Below are positions 16,736-25,745 of a stretch of 64,000 bases of DNA, piece after piece. The stretch covers positions 23,084 to 87,083 of the forward strand of contig VERA01000002.1 in assembly GCA_018882935.1 (NCBI GenBank). The letters are read 5' to 3'. The notes under the pieces are model-generated. The model searched no databases, was not told the origin of the DNA, and saw only the letters and a list, made by a program, of their open reading frames with translations. The stretch comes from Burkholderiaceae bacterium (GTDB lineage: Bacteria; Pseudomonadota; Gammaproteobacteria; Burkholderiales; Burkholderiaceae_D). The stretch's first letter is position 1; each line of letters begins with the position of its first letter. Position numbers and translations under genes: made by a program.

Positions 16736-17617
16736 ATGCGCCTGATACTTGCGCTGATATGGGTATTGCATTGGCTGCCACTGCCTGTGCTGGGTCGTAT
16801 TGGCGAGTTGTTCGGTGAAGTGCTGTACATGCTAATGCGTGAGCGGCGCCGGATTACCTTGACCAACCTGTCGCTCTGCTTCCCCGATTCGTCATCACAT
16901 GAGCGGCAGTCACTAGCGCGCGCGCATTTTCGCTCGTACGCACGCAGCGTACTGGAACGCGGCATTCTTTGGTGGGGCTCGCCCGCGCGGTTGCAGCGAT
17001 TGATTGATATCGATCCTGAAGTGCCAACGCAAAGCTCGATCGAGCAGCCGACTATTTTTCTTTGTCCGCATTTTGTATGTCTGGAGGTGGCGGGTGTCGC
17101 GATCACCATGCGCGGACCGCTTTGCTCCATCTACACGCAGCAACGGAATAGAGTGTTTGATCAGGCACTGCGCGATGGTCGCTCGCGTTTTGCGTCCCGC
17201 GAGGAGGCCGATCGCTTCCTGATCTCACGCGGCGACGGTATCAAGCCGATTATTCGTGCAATGCGAAATGGTCGGCCTTTCCTGATGCTGCCTGATATGG
17301 ACTTTGGTCCGCGCGAGTCTATCTTCGTGCCGTTCTTTGGGGTTCCGGCCGCGACACTCACCGCGCCGGCACGACTCGCCGCAACAACGCAGGGACAAGT
17401 GATTCCTGTTACCACGCAGTTCAGACCACATTATCAAGGCTGGCGGGTGTGTTTTCACCCGGCTTGGAAAGATTTCCCCGGTGACGATATCACCGCAGCG
17501 ACGCGGCGCATGAATGAGTTCATCGAAGCGCAAGTAATGCGCGCGCCGGCCGAGTATTTTTGGTCGCATAAACGCTTCAAAACCAGACCGGAAGGTGCGC
17601 CCTCCGTATATGCATAA
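16736..17617 (+). CDS. Lipid A biosynthesis acyltransferase (LpxL/HtrB family)
   Basis: Inner-membrane enzyme that adds a secondary acyl chain to lipid A. It encodes 293 residues from ATG 16736, with GAGG eight bases upstream; a GTG at 16709 is in frame but lacks support. The N-terminal hydrophobic segment ([18 protein letters not shown]) anchors it. HFVCLE provides the HxxxxE catalytic pair, and [24 protein letters not shown] and [15 protein letters not shown] are family motifs. It lies 49 nt upstream of dapF in the same direction. Whether it is the laurate or myristate type cannot be told. Confidence 0.9.
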   Translation: MRLILALIWVLHWLPLPVLGRIGELFGEVLYMLMRERRRITLTNLSLCFPDSSSHERQSLARAHFRSYARSVLERGILWWGSPARLQRLIDIDPEVPTQSSIEQPTIFLCPHFVCLEVAGVAITMRGPLCSIYTQQRNRVFDQALRDGRSRFASREEADRFLISRGDGIKPIIRAMRNGRPFLMLPDMDFGPRESIFVPFFGVPAATLTAPARLAATTQGQVIPVTTQFRPHYQGWRVCFHPAWKDFPGDDITAATRRMNEFIEAQVMRAPAEYFWSHKRFKTRPEGAPSVYA

Positions 17618-17666
17618 CAACGCTGGCCGGCATAATTTTAAAAAATTGATCCATCCGCAGACAACC

Positions 17667-18518
17667 ATGAAAATCAAATTTACCAAGATGCACGGTGCAG
17701 GTAACGACTTTATCGTGATTGATGCAGTACGCCAGTCGGTGAATTTGACTGCCGAGCAATGCCGGCAATTAGCCGATCGTCGCCTTGGTATCGGCGCTGA
17801 CCAAATTTTAGTTGTTGAGCGACCGTCACAAGCGGGGATTGATTTTCGCTATCGAATTTTCAATTCGGATGGCGGCGAGGTAGAGCAGTGCGGCAACGGC
17901 GCACGTGCGTTTGTAAAATTTGTCGTTGAAAAAGGGCTGACCGAGCAGCGCGAGATTCGCGTTGAAACAATGTCGGGCGTTATTTCACCGCGCTTGGAAG
18001 ATGACGGTCAGGTCACGGTCAACATGGGCGCGCCGGTGCTTGCAGTGGAGCGCGTGCCGTTCGATAGCAGCGGTTTGCAACCCAGCCAAGTTGGGCAGAT
18101 CGCACTGTGGCCACTTGAGGTTAATGGCTCATCTGTGTCGATCGCTGCGCTGTCGATGGGTAATCCGCATGCGGTGCAATGGGTGAGCAACGTCGATGAT
18201 GCGCCAGTTGCCGCGCAAGGCCCGCTGATCGAGCACCATCAGCGCTTTCCGCGCCGTGTGAACGCCGGCTTCATGCAATTGGTCGACCGCGGCCACATTC
18301 GCTTGCGGGTGTTCGAGCGCGGTGCCGGAGAAACGCTCGCCTGTGGCACCGGCGCCTGCGCCGCCGTAGTCGCAGGTATTTTGCACGGCGATCTTGATTC
18401 ACCCGTCGCAGTTGACACTCGCGGTGGACGGCTGACGATTAGCTGGCAGGGCGGAGAGTCTCCCGTGATGCTGACCGGCCCGGCGGTGAGCGTGTTCGAG
18501 GGAAGTTTCGAAAGCTAA
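17667..18518 (+). CDS. dapF: Diaminopimelate epimerase
   Basis: Converts LL- to meso-diaminopimelate for lysine and peptidoglycan. The gene encodes 283 residues from ATG 17667, giving the canonical [15 protein letters not shown]; the longer frame overlaps the upstream gene and is not supported. The two catalytic cysteines are visible in [10 protein letters not shown] (Cys75) and in [14 protein letters not shown]. Length is typical (about 275). In many relatives dapF is followed directly by the DUF484 gene and xerC. Here a Sel1 gene on the other strand and a porin gene stand between them. Confidence 0.96.
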   Translation: MKIKFTKMHGAGNDFIVIDAVRQSVNLTAEQCRQLADRRLGIGADQILVVERPSQAGIDFRYRIFNSDGGEVEQCGNGARAFVKFVVEKGLTEQREIRVETMSGVISPRLEDDGQVTVNMGAPVLAVERVPFDSSGLQPSQVGQIALWPLEVNGSSVSIAALSMGNPHAVQWVSNVDDAPVAAQGPLIEHHQRFPRRVNAGFMQLVDRGHIRLRVFERGAGETLACGTGACAAVVAGILHGDLDSPVAVDTRGGRLTISWQGGESPVMLTGPAVSVFEGSFES

Positions 18519-18552
18519 AACATGCCGGGCGTGGATTGAGCGGCTTCTATGC

Positions 18553-20115
18553 TCACGACGAGCGGCTGCGTCGACTTTGCGATTCTCTTCTGGGGCTGAA
18601 GATACTTCGAAAGCGGTACAAGCGCTGCCGGTAATTTCCTTCCGGACCGACACGGCCATGTGGCTCGGCGATGTCGAATATTCGCGCGGCGCGTTCCAGT
18701 GCGCGCCGCTGTTCACCCGTCTCTACCTGTATCAGCCGACGTCGGCTACGCGGATGTGATTTACGGATATCGACCTCAAGACAATGGCCATGGTCTGAGG
18801 ATTCCACATTAATCAGCAATGCCTCGGCCCGACTCAAGCCAAACCAGTACGCCAATTCGACGCGGGCGGCGAGGAAGGGATACTGGCTACTGACATCACG
18901 ATTGAACGAGGCGCGCGCCGCTATCGCCCACTCGGTGCGGCGCACCGGCGGCGCAATACGATTAAGCATGGCGGCCGCTTGCTGATCGCCCTGACTTGCC
19001 GCTTTTTGCAGCCAGTACACGGCGCGCACATCGGCACGCGGATCAACACGGCGCGATCGCCACGCAAGATGCGCTAATTCGAGTTGAGCAGCGCGATGGC
19101 CGGCCGCGCCAGACAGCTCCAGACATCGGCGCGATTCCTTGATGCTGCGACGTGAAAACTCCGGCTTGAGATAAATTCGTGAGATTGCAAACCAAGCCGC
19201 TGCCTCGCCACTCTCGGCGGCCAACGACAACCACCGGATGGCTTTTTTGTAGTGAGCGACACCGGGCAGTCGCCGCACTCGTTTTCCATTTTCATCCATG
19301 CGCGCCGCCAGCAAGCCGTACTCCAGCTGTGCTTTGGCATCTCCACCTTCTGCCGCGATTCTCATATACCGCTCGGCCAAGCGGAGATTGACCTCAGCCT
19401 GGCCCATGATTGCCTGTGCACAGCGAAGAAACAGGCTGAGTTGTGTCTTGCTCGGGGTGATACGGTGTATGGATGGGCCGTGGCAACGGCGATCCAGATC
19501 TTGCGCGATCGGCAGCGCCCACAACAGGAATTTATTTGCGTCGCCCTGCTGCCACCAATAATCCGCCATGGCGTATTGCGCATCGGCGATACCGCCCAGC
19601 GCCGCCTTGGTCACTAACTCGATGATCTGACTTCGTCGCTTGTTGATCTGCGCTGTCACCGGCTGCGGACCGCCGCTCAGCAGCTCGTGCAGTCCGAGCT
19701 GCTGCGCCAGCAGCCACTGCGCGTCAGCCAAGCCCGCCTCGGCTGCGCCGGTCAGGGCCCGCATGGATTTTTGACGCAGCCCGTCGTCAGCTCGTAGCCA
19801 GCAGCTGAATACCAGCATCGCGAACACCAATCCGGCGCGCGCCGATTTGCCTTCAAAAGCCCGCTCGTACCAGAGCGCCACACGTAACGGGTCTTCGGCC
19901 TGTAGCGCCACCGCGTACGACACATGTTCGCCAATCAGCATCCATGCCTCTTGCTGATTTTGCTCGGCGGCTTTCTCCAGCCAATGCAGCGCGGTGGGGT
20001 GACTTTGAGGCAGGTTGGTGCTGCCGAACAGGTAGCGCTTACCGAGCGCCAGCTGGGCCTGCGGATGGCCAGCGCGCGCAGAGCGAATGATTAGCAGTTC
20101 CTCTCGGTTGGCCAT
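18553..20115 (-). CDS. Sel1-like tetratricopeptide repeat protein
   Basis: A 520-residue protein made largely of Sel1-type helical repeats with the recurring pattern A...G...AQ..LG..Y....A..WL..AA. Examples are GHPQAQLALGKRYLFG near the start, GGDAKAQLEYGLLAARM in the middle, and GDQQAAAMLNRI near residue 375. No signal peptide or membrane segment is seen. After about residue 400 the sequence turns Arg-rich (SRRRLIQVETGEQRRALERAAR) without recognisable motif. Sel1 proteins act as protein-protein scaffolds; no partner can be named. It lies between dapF and the porin gene, transcribed against both. Its codon use looks like the neighbours. Confidence 0.82.
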   Translation of the reverse strand: MANREELLIIRSARAGHPQAQLALGKRYLFGSTNLPQSHPTALHWLEKAAEQNQQEAWMLIGEHVSYAVALQAEDPLRVALWYERAFEGKSARAGLVFAMLVFSCWLRADDGLRQKSMRALTGAAEAGLADAQWLLAQQLGLHELLSGGPQPVTAQINKRRSQIIELVTKAALGGIADAQYAMADYWWQQGDANKFLLWALPIAQDLDRRCHGPSIHRITPSKTQLSLFLRCAQAIMGQAEVNLRLAERYMRIAAEGGDAKAQLEYGLLAARMDENGKRVRRLPGVAHYKKAIRWLSLAAESGEAAAWFAISRIYLKPEFSRRSIKESRRCLELSGAAGHRAAQLELAHLAWRSRRVDPRADVRAVYWLQKAASQGDQQAAAMLNRIAPPVRRTEWAIAARASFNRDVSSQYPFLAARVELAYWFGLSRAEALLINVESSDHGHCLEVDIRKSHPRSRRRLIQVETGEQRRALERAARIFDIAEPHGRVGPEGNYRQRLYRFRSIFSPRRESQSRRSRSS

Positions 20116-20354
20116 GACGCGGTGGCAGAGTCGGAAAAATTATCAAAACAAAAACATCCGAACTCTGCGGTCTGACTGCTGGCACGTCAACGTCAGGCAG
20201 TGTCAATAAAACAACGTCATTTGCAAACTCGCAACGAGCGTCCCAAGAGGTGAGCGCTGACGTAGCCACTGTTGTCGCTATTTCCATTTCGTTAATTAAT
20301 GTTCGCGCATCCGACTCGTGCGGATTGCTCTAAAACTCTCACTTGGGGAAAACA

Positions 20355-21440
20355 ATGAAGAAATTGACTATCGCGCTGGCTATCGCGGGCGCCATGACCG
20401 GTGCTGCTCAGGCTCAATCGTCGGTTGAGATTTACGGTATCGCGGACGTGGGCTTTGTTCGCGAGACAGGCAACGTCGGTGGCGGTGTAGCTGCCGGCAA
20501 CAAAATCACCAGCGGCGCGCAGTCGGGCACCCGACTCGGCTTCAAAGGCAAGGAAGACCTCGGCGGCGGCCTGAATGCATTTTTCGTGCTGGAAACGGGT
20601 ATCGCTGCCGATAGAGGTGGGTTCAACCAAGGACGAACCACCAACGCAAATAAACCCTACGACGACGCCAGCGTGACGATTGGCTCGGGCTTTGCGCGCC
20701 AGAGCTTCATCGGCCTGCAGGGTGATTTCGGTACCTTGAGCCTGGGCCGTCAGTACACCTCCTACTTCCTTACCCTTAGCCAAGTGGCTGATCCATTTGC
20801 CGCCGGCCTCGCAGGTAACGCGCAAAACCTGATGCTGCCCCCAAGCGGGAACGCGATCACCTCGCTTGATCGCGCGATCCGCATGGATAACGCCATCAAA
20901 TACGTGACCCCGGTATTTGAAAACTTCAGCGGTGAAATCGCTTATGGTTTTGGCGAGACTCCAGGCAATAGTGACGCTGACCGCGTTATTACCGCATCGG
21001 TGGGCTACGACAGCAAGCCGCTGAATGTTCGGCTAGCCTACTACGAGAAAAACAATCAGTTTGATACAGCCAGCCTGAAGAGCACCCTGCTCGCTGCCAA
21101 CTACGACTTTGAAGTCGCCAAGGTGTTTGCCGCGTATTCCGACAACAATTGGGCCGAGCAGGGCAAGAGCCGGAATTACCTGATTGGTGCCACCGTACCC
21201 TATGGCGCGCACAAATTCATCGCCTCGTACATCCGTGCCGATGGCCGTGGAACGAATGCCGCCAATGATGCTGATCAGTGGGGTATTGGCTACACCTATA
21301 GCTTGTCCAAGCGCACCAATCTGTATGCGGCCTATGGCTATATCGGCAATGACGGCAGCGCCACTTACACCGTGGGTAACAACTCGGAAAACGGCACCAG
21401 CAACAAAGCCTTCAACCTGGGTGTGCGTCACGTATTCTGA
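20355..21440 (+). CDS. Outer-membrane porin (betaproteobacterial general porin family)
   Basis: A 361-residue beta-barrel porin that would form a trimeric diffusion channel. The start at ATG 20355 follows a GGGGAA ribosome site; a TTG at 20343 is also in frame. The signal peptide MKKLTIALAIAGAMTGAAQA is cleaved before QSSVEIYGIADVGF. GTRLGFKGKEDLGGGL and ARQSFIGLQGDFGTLSLGRQ are typical porin strands, and the protein ends in Phe (LGVRHVF), the outer-membrane assembly signal. It is monocistronic, with a 227-base upstream gap and a strong terminator at 21557, suiting a highly expressed gene. The gap contains an ATCCG/CGGAT hairpin near 20307-20325. Confidence 0.95.
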   Translation: MKKLTIALAIAGAMTGAAQAQSSVEIYGIADVGFVRETGNVGGGVAAGNKITSGAQSGTRLGFKGKEDLGGGLNAFFVLETGIAADRGGFNQGRTTNANKPYDDASVTIGSGFARQSFIGLQGDFGTLSLGRQYTSYFLTLSQVADPFAAGLAGNAQNLMLPPSGNAITSLDRAIRMDNAIKYVTPVFENFSGEIAYGFGETPGNSDADRVITASVGYDSKPLNVRLAYYEKNNQFDTASLKSTLLAANYDFEVAKVFAAYSDNNWAEQGKSRNYLIGATVPYGAHKFIASYIRADGRGTNAANDADQWGIGYTYSLSKRTNLYAAYGYIGNDGSATYTVGNNSENGTSNKAFNLGVRHVF

Positions 21441-21556
21441 TTTATCGCGAGCCCCTTGGCTCGAACAAGATTCATCGCCGACCCACCAGTCGGTGTTGGA
21501 TAGGCTGGTCTGGTTTCAGCCTGCAGAGTTTTCTGCGAATGTAATCTCCTCTCTTC

Positions 21557-21582
21557 ACGGCACCTTCGGGTGCCGTTTTTTT
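21557..21582 (+). terminator. Intrinsic terminator after the porin gene
   Basis: A perfect 8-bp stem (ACGGCACC at 21557-21564 and GGTGCCGT at 21569-21576) with a TTCG tetraloop is followed by a T run to 21582. This is a textbook Rho-independent terminator. Confidence 0.93.
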
Positions 21583-21658
21583 GCTTGCGGGTAGTCTGCG
21601 TGAAGCAGGTAAAATCTGCGCCGCCGCACCCATTACCCACTATTACCCCATCAACACC

Positions 21659-22324
21659 ATGAACTCACAGCCCGATGCCGAAGCGGTAGCGCAATTTCTG
21701 CAACAGCATCCGGATTTTTTCGATCACTACCCGGACATCGTGGCCGAGTTGCGGCTGACCACGGCACTTGGCGGACGCACTGTCTCGCTCCAAGAGCGAC
21801 AAGTTGAGATACTGCGCGACAAGGTTAGGCAGCTAGAGCTAAAGCTTGCTGCGTTTATGCGCAACGCCAGCGGTAATGAGCTAATCATGGCCAATCTGCA
21901 TCAGTGGACGCTGCAACTGCTTTCCGATGCTGATCCCGCCCGGCGTCCAGCCGAGTTGGTTGGTGCCATTCGATCATGCTTTGATGTGCCGGAAGCCACC
22001 CTGCGACTTTGGGATACGAAAGCCGAATTTTCAGATGAAGACTTTATTGTCGATGACGACGAGGCGCGCAGCTTCGCGAATACGCACAGCGCCCCGGTGT
22101 GCGGCGCACTAGCGCGGCAACCCGGCACCCTATGGCTGGATAATGCAACGTCGATGCAATCTGTCGCTTTGCTACCGCTACGAAAATCCGGATCAGAGAC
22201 AAGCTTCGGGTTGATGGTGTTGGGCTCGCCTGATCCGCAGCGGTTCGCCGCCGACTTGGCAACCGACATTCTTGCCCGTGTCAGCGATATTGCCAGCGCG
22301 CGGCTGCTGCCGCTCATCAACTAA
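21659..22324 (+). CDS. DUF484 family protein
   Basis: A 221-residue cytosolic protein from ATG 21659; the 26 extra residues of the longer frame run into the terminator region. Begins with the family mark AEAVAQFLQQHPDFFDHYPD, then a helical coil (LQERQVEILRDKVRQLELKL), then a GAF-like domain ending in FAADLATDILARVSDIASARL. It precedes xerC by nine bases, as in many proteobacteria (yigA-xerC in E. coli). The partner relation with XerC is conserved, but the biochemical role is not known. Confidence 0.9.
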   Translation: MNSQPDAEAVAQFLQQHPDFFDHYPDIVAELRLTTALGGRTVSLQERQVEILRDKVRQLELKLAAFMRNASGNELIMANLHQWTLQLLSDADPARRPAELVGAIRSCFDVPEATLRLWDTKAEFSDEDFIVDDDEARSFANTHSAPVCGALARQPGTLWLDNATSMQSVALLPLRKSGSETSFGLMVLGSPDPQRFAADLATDILARVSDIASARLLPLIN

Positions 22325-22333
22325 GGTAGCGCC

Positions 22334-23302
22334 GTGAGCAGCGCCGACACACAGATTGCCGGCTACCTCGAGCATCTTCAAACTCAGCGCAAGCTGTCGC
22401 TGCACACACTCGACAATTACCGCCGCGACCTTGAGCAACTCAAGCATTTCATTGCAAAGCAACTCCCTGCGCGTGAACTCGCTAGCCTGACTCAAGCTGA
22501 TATCAGGCGCTGTACCAGCCAACTTCATGCGCGCGGCTTGTCTCCCAGCTCGATCGCACGCAAGTTATCGGCATGGCGCGGCATGTTTGCCTGGCTGGCC
22601 TTCCATCACACCATCGCTGCGAATCCGGTCGATGGTGTGCGCGCACCCAAACGCACTAAATCCCTGCCCAAAGCACTGGGGGTTGATGACGCGGTTCGTC
22701 TGGTATCAAGCACCGTCAATAGCGACGAGCAATCGGCCGTGCGCGACGCATGCAACAAGGCGATGTTTGAGCTGCTTTATTCCAGCGGACTGCGCGTCGC
22801 GGAGCTGACCAGCCTCGATATGCATCACGTAAAAACTGCCGCCTACGAGTCGCAAAGCTGGATTGCTCTGGATGAGGGCGAGCTCACTGTTACCGGCAAA
22901 GGCAGCAAGCGCCGCAGCGTACCGATGGGCACGGCCGCCATCGCCGCATTACGCGACTGGCTTGCGGTTCGACCACAGCTTCAGCGGGCCGACACTGGGC
23001 ATGACGCTTATGCGCTGTTTTTATCGGCGCGCGGACATCGCATCACGGCACGCGAAGTGCAGCGCCGTATCAAGGCCCATGCACAAGCTCTTGGCATACC
23101 CGCCAACGTTCACCCGCACGTGCTGCGTCACTCGTTCGCGTCGCATGTGCTGCAATCGTCTGGCGATCTGCGCGCGGTACAAGAGATGCTTGGCCATGCC
23201 TCGATCGCCTCGACACAAGTTTATACTTCGCTGGATTTTCAACGGCTGGCACAAGTCTATGATGCAGCCCATCCGCGCGCAAAAAAACAAAGTGGCCGTT
23301 GA
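22334..23302 (+). CDS. xerC: Site-specific tyrosine recombinase XerC
   Basis: With XerD it resolves chromosome dimers at dif. The gene encodes 322 residues from a GTG start preceded by AAGG. The N-terminal SAM-like DNA-binding domain (YLEHLQTQRKLSLHTLDNYRRDL) is followed by the catalytic domain. Catalytic residues: Arg in SSGLRVAELTSLD, Lys in VTGKGSKRRSVP, His-Arg in HPHVLRHSFASHVL, His in LGHASIASTQVY, with the Tyr nucleophile in VYTSLDF. The domain order and the upstream DUF484 gene support XerC rather than XerD. Confidence 0.95.
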   Translation: MSSADTQIAGYLEHLQTQRKLSLHTLDNYRRDLEQLKHFIAKQLPARELASLTQADIRRCTSQLHARGLSPSSIARKLSAWRGMFAWLAFHHTIAANPVDGVRAPKRTKSLPKALGVDDAVRLVSSTVNSDEQSAVRDACNKAMFELLYSSGLRVAELTSLDMHHVKTAAYESQSWIALDEGELTVTGKGSKRRSVPMGTAAIAALRDWLAVRPQLQRADTGHDAYALFLSARGHRITAREVQRRIKAHAQALGIPANVHPHVLRHSFASHVLQSSGDLRAVQEMLGHASIASTQVYTSLDFQRLAQVYDAAHPRAKKQSGR

Positions 23303-23480
23303 ATAGAGCATTCGCACGAATAAGCACGACGCTGAAATAATCGCTGGATGAACTGTCGCATATCGTGGCTACTGTTGGCATTTATTAGCTAGTGCGCAGC
23401 GCTGGTCGCGATTAATCACCGGCACTTACTATGACTTCCTGTTACCCGCCATCCTTGATTTTATTTTTTACTGGAACACC

Positions 23481-24566
23481 ATGGCACTGATCCCCGCTAC
23501 CATCCTCACCGGCTTTCTCGGCTCGGGTAAAACCACGCTGCTCAATCGTATTCTGCGCGAGCCGCATGGTATGAAAATCGCCGTTATTGAAAATGAATTT
23601 GGTGAAGAAAATATAGACAACGAAATTTTGGTCCAGGAGAGCAATGAGCAGATTGTCGAGATGAGTAATGGCTGTATCTGTTGCACTGTGCGCGGCGATC
23701 TGATTGCAGGTCTCAGTCAGCTGGCACAGAAACGGCGCGATGGCGTAGTGCAGTTTGATCGGGTAGTGATTGAAACCACCGGTCTTGCCAACCCTGGCCC
23801 AGTGGCACAAACCTTCTTCATGGACGAAGAGATAGGTGTTTCGTACTTGCTGGACGGGGTGATCACCGTGGTTGATGCAAGTCAGGCGATGCAGCAGCTT
23901 GATCGCTTCGAAGAAGCACAACGCCAGATCGGCTTTGCCGACCGGATGCTGCTATCAAAGACCGATCTGGTATCGCCTGAATCTGTCCATACCCTGGAAG
24001 CACGGCTGAAAAAGATCAATCCGCGCGCACCCATCATGCGCTCGGAATTTGGTAAAGCACCCATCGATGAGATTCTGGATATTCGCGGCTTCAATTTGAA
24101 TGAGAAACTCGAGATTGATCCGGATTTTCTCAAAGCTGATGATCACGACCACGCCTGCGACGAGCACTGTGCGCATGATCACGATCACCACGGCCGTGAT
24201 CAGGCACACGGTGATGATCACGCCCACGGACATGCGCACGGGCATGGTCATGCGCACGGCGGACATACCGACAACATCTCGGCATTTGTTTTCCGCAGCG
24301 AGCGCCCGTTTGACCCAGGTAAGCTGGAAGAATTTATCGGTGGCCTGGTGCAGACATTCGGCCCGCGCATGCTGCGCTACAAAGGCGTGCTGTGGCTCGA
24401 TGGTGCAACGCGCAAAGTGATCTTTCAAGGCGTGCACCAAACCATGGGAAGCGATTTGGGTTCACCCTGGGGGCAGAGCGAGCAGCGCGGCAGCAAAATA
24501 GTTTTCATCGGACAAAACCTTCCAAAAGAAGTGTTCACTCAGGGCTTAACGCAGTGCCTTGCCTGA
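23481..24566 (+). CDS. CobW/COG0523 family GTPase, probable zinc metallochaperone
   Basis: A 361-residue G3E GTPase. Walker [10 protein letters not shown] (11-19), [10 protein letters not shown], the CICC metal motif (65-68, the CxCC signature), [10 protein letters not shown], and the SKTD of the G domain are all present. A loop at about residues 219-262 is extremely His-rich (repeated HGHAHGH), typical of zinc-handling members (ZigA/YeiR/ZNG1). The C-terminal CobW domain ends with [11 protein letters not shown]. The gene lies upstream of dksA and, farther on, a TonB receptor, hinting at a metal-limitation role. No obvious Zur operator is seen in the 178-base gap upstream. Confidence 0.9.
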   Translation: MALIPATILTGFLGSGKTTLLNRILREPHGMKIAVIENEFGEENIDNEILVQESNEQIVEMSNGCICCTVRGDLIAGLSQLAQKRRDGVVQFDRVVIETTGLANPGPVAQTFFMDEEIGVSYLLDGVITVVDASQAMQQLDRFEEAQRQIGFADRMLLSKTDLVSPESVHTLEARLKKINPRAPIMRSEFGKAPIDEILDIRGFNLNEKLEIDPDFLKADDHDHACDEHCAHDHDHHGRDQAHGDDHAHGHAHGHGHAHGGHTDNISAFVFRSERPFDPGKLEEFIGGLVQTFGPRMLRYKGVLWLDGATRKVIFQGVHQTMGSDLGSPWGQSEQRGSKIVFIGQNLPKEVFTQGLTQCLA

Positions 24567-24709
24567 TTCTCGGTACAAGTTTGAAAACCTTTTTGCGAGT
24601 AAGCGCGAGTTACTTTGATGAAACTGGCTGAAAATAACCGAAAGCTTGTTGCAGCAGACAACAATGTGATTACAATAGCCGCCGATTTCGATCCACCCTG
24701 CAAGGAGAC

Positions 24710-24781
24710 ATGATCAGGGCCTCGAAACGAAAGCCCGAAAGCACTGTGCGCCGGCAAAGTTGGCAAATAGTGTGCGGGTAG
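24710..24781 (+). CDS. Possible 23-codon leader peptide upstream of dksA
   Basis: An ATG directly after an AAGGAG box opens a short Arg/Lys-rich frame (MIRASKRKPESTVRRQSW...) that stops at TAG 24779-24781, 19 bases before the dksA start. The spacing between AAGGAG and ATG is only two bases, short for efficient initiation, yet dksA itself has no clear ribosome site. It could couple or tune dksA translation, or be chance. Confidence 0.25.
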   Translation: MIRASKRKPESTVRRQSWQIVCG

Positions 24782-24800
24782 AATTCACCGACTCGTAGTG

Positions 24801-25262
24801 ATGAAAGCAAGCGACGTGGCAACTACAACCAAAACCCCGAAGTCGACGAATGGCGCCCTGCTCACCGAAGAAGACATTCTGAAAATGAGCGACAAGGACT
24901 ATATGAATCCCGCGCAGCTCGCATTCTTCAAAGCGCGCCTTCAACAACTCGAACGCGATCTGCTGAGAAATGCGGATGAAACGACCGAGCATCTGCGCGA
25001 GACCGTGCTGGTGCCTGATCCTGCAGACCGCGCCACTATCGAAGAAGAACATGCACTCGAGCTACGCACGCGCGACCGTGAGCGTAAGCTGCTGAAGAAG
25101 GTGCAGCAATCGATCGCTTCGATTGATTCCGGTGACTACGGCTGGTGCGAAGAAACCGGTGAACCGATTGGTATTCCTCGATTGCTGGCGCGACCGACTG
25201 CAACGCTGTCGCTGGAAGCCCAGCAGCGGCGCGAGTTAAAGCAGAAACTATACGGTGACTGA
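24801..25262 (+). CDS. dksA: RNA polymerase-binding transcription factor DksA
   Basis: A 153-residue coiled-coil factor that enters the RNA polymerase secondary channel and works with ppGpp. The coiled coil is at about 40-110 (FKARLQQLERDLLRNADETTEHL...DPADRATIEEEHALELRTRDRER), with the tip Asp/Ala pair in PDPADRA. The zinc-finger region reads WCEETGEPIG and ATLSLEAQQRREL: of the four usual cysteines only the first remains, others being Thr, Ser and Ala, a pattern known from several alpha- and betaproteobacterial DksA. The ATG at 24801 is chosen over the GTG one codon earlier. A TACAAT -10-like box lies at 24671. Confidence 0.93.
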   Translation: MKASDVATTTKTPKSTNGALLTEEDILKMSDKDYMNPAQLAFFKARLQQLERDLLRNADETTEHLRETVLVPDPADRATIEEEHALELRTRDRERKLLKKVQQSIASIDSGDYGWCEETGEPIGIPRLLARPTATLSLEAQQRRELKQKLYGD

Positions 25263-25317
25263 GAAACTGTTAATTGCGCAGCCAGCGCAAGTAAGCTACC
25301 GACGCTGACATTTTGCT

Positions 25318-25680
25318 ATGTCTTTCATGACGCTGATACATCGACACCGAAATCCGCAACGCGCCCTCACCGTCGCGTTGTTGGTGTTGAGCATGCTGCT
25401 GTCGCAGTGGGTCGGTCTGACGCACGCCATCGCACACAGCGGCATTGTTTCAGCGCAAACAGCAACGTCGTCGGCCGGAGAGCCGCTCGAGCACACTAAA
25501 TCGGCCAGTCATTGCGCCGCAGTTGATGCCGCCACGCTCGGTGCTAGCGTGGCCAGCAGTGATGTTTCATACGTTACGATTGTTCAGCATACCGCTGCGG
25601 CTCAGCCTCCAGTCAAAACCGGTCTAAGCCGCCAACCCGCCCGCCACTTTCAACCCCGCGCACCTCCACAACTGGCCTGA
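25318..25680 (+). CDS. Small exported protein, DUF2946-like
   Basis: A 120-residue protein with an N-terminal hydrophobic segment (ALTVALLVLSMLLSQWVGLTHA) acting as signal peptide or anchor. After it come His/Cys marks HAIAHSG and HCAAVDAATLG, reminiscent of the DUF2946 proteins often found beside metal-related TonB receptors, and a Pro/Arg-rich end. It sits 55 nt after dksA and 65 nt before a TonB receptor gene. A role in periplasmic metal binding is possible but inferred only from residues and neighbours. The family assignment is tentative. Confidence 0.6.
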   Translation: MSFMTLIHRHRNPQRALTVALLVLSMLLSQWVGLTHAIAHSGIVSAQTATSSAGEPLEHTKSASHCAAVDAATLGASVASSDVSYVTIVQHTAAAQPPVKTGLSRQPARHFQPRAPPQLA

Positions 25681-25695
25681 TATCGCGCATCAGGC

Positions 25696-25720
25696 GTCGC
25701 TGATTCTGACAATCAGCGAC
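25696..25720. promoter_or_regulatory. Perfect 10-bp inverted repeat before the TonB receptor gene
   Basis: GTCGCTGATT (25696-25705) and AATCAGCGAC (25711-25720) flank CTGAC. As RNA it forms a stable hairpin 25 bases before the receptor start. Only CACAGTAC separates it from a short T run, so it is a poor but possible terminator; an operator or attenuator is equally possible. Confidence 0.5.
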
Positions 25721-25745
25721 CACAGTACTTTTTGTGGAGAAGCAC

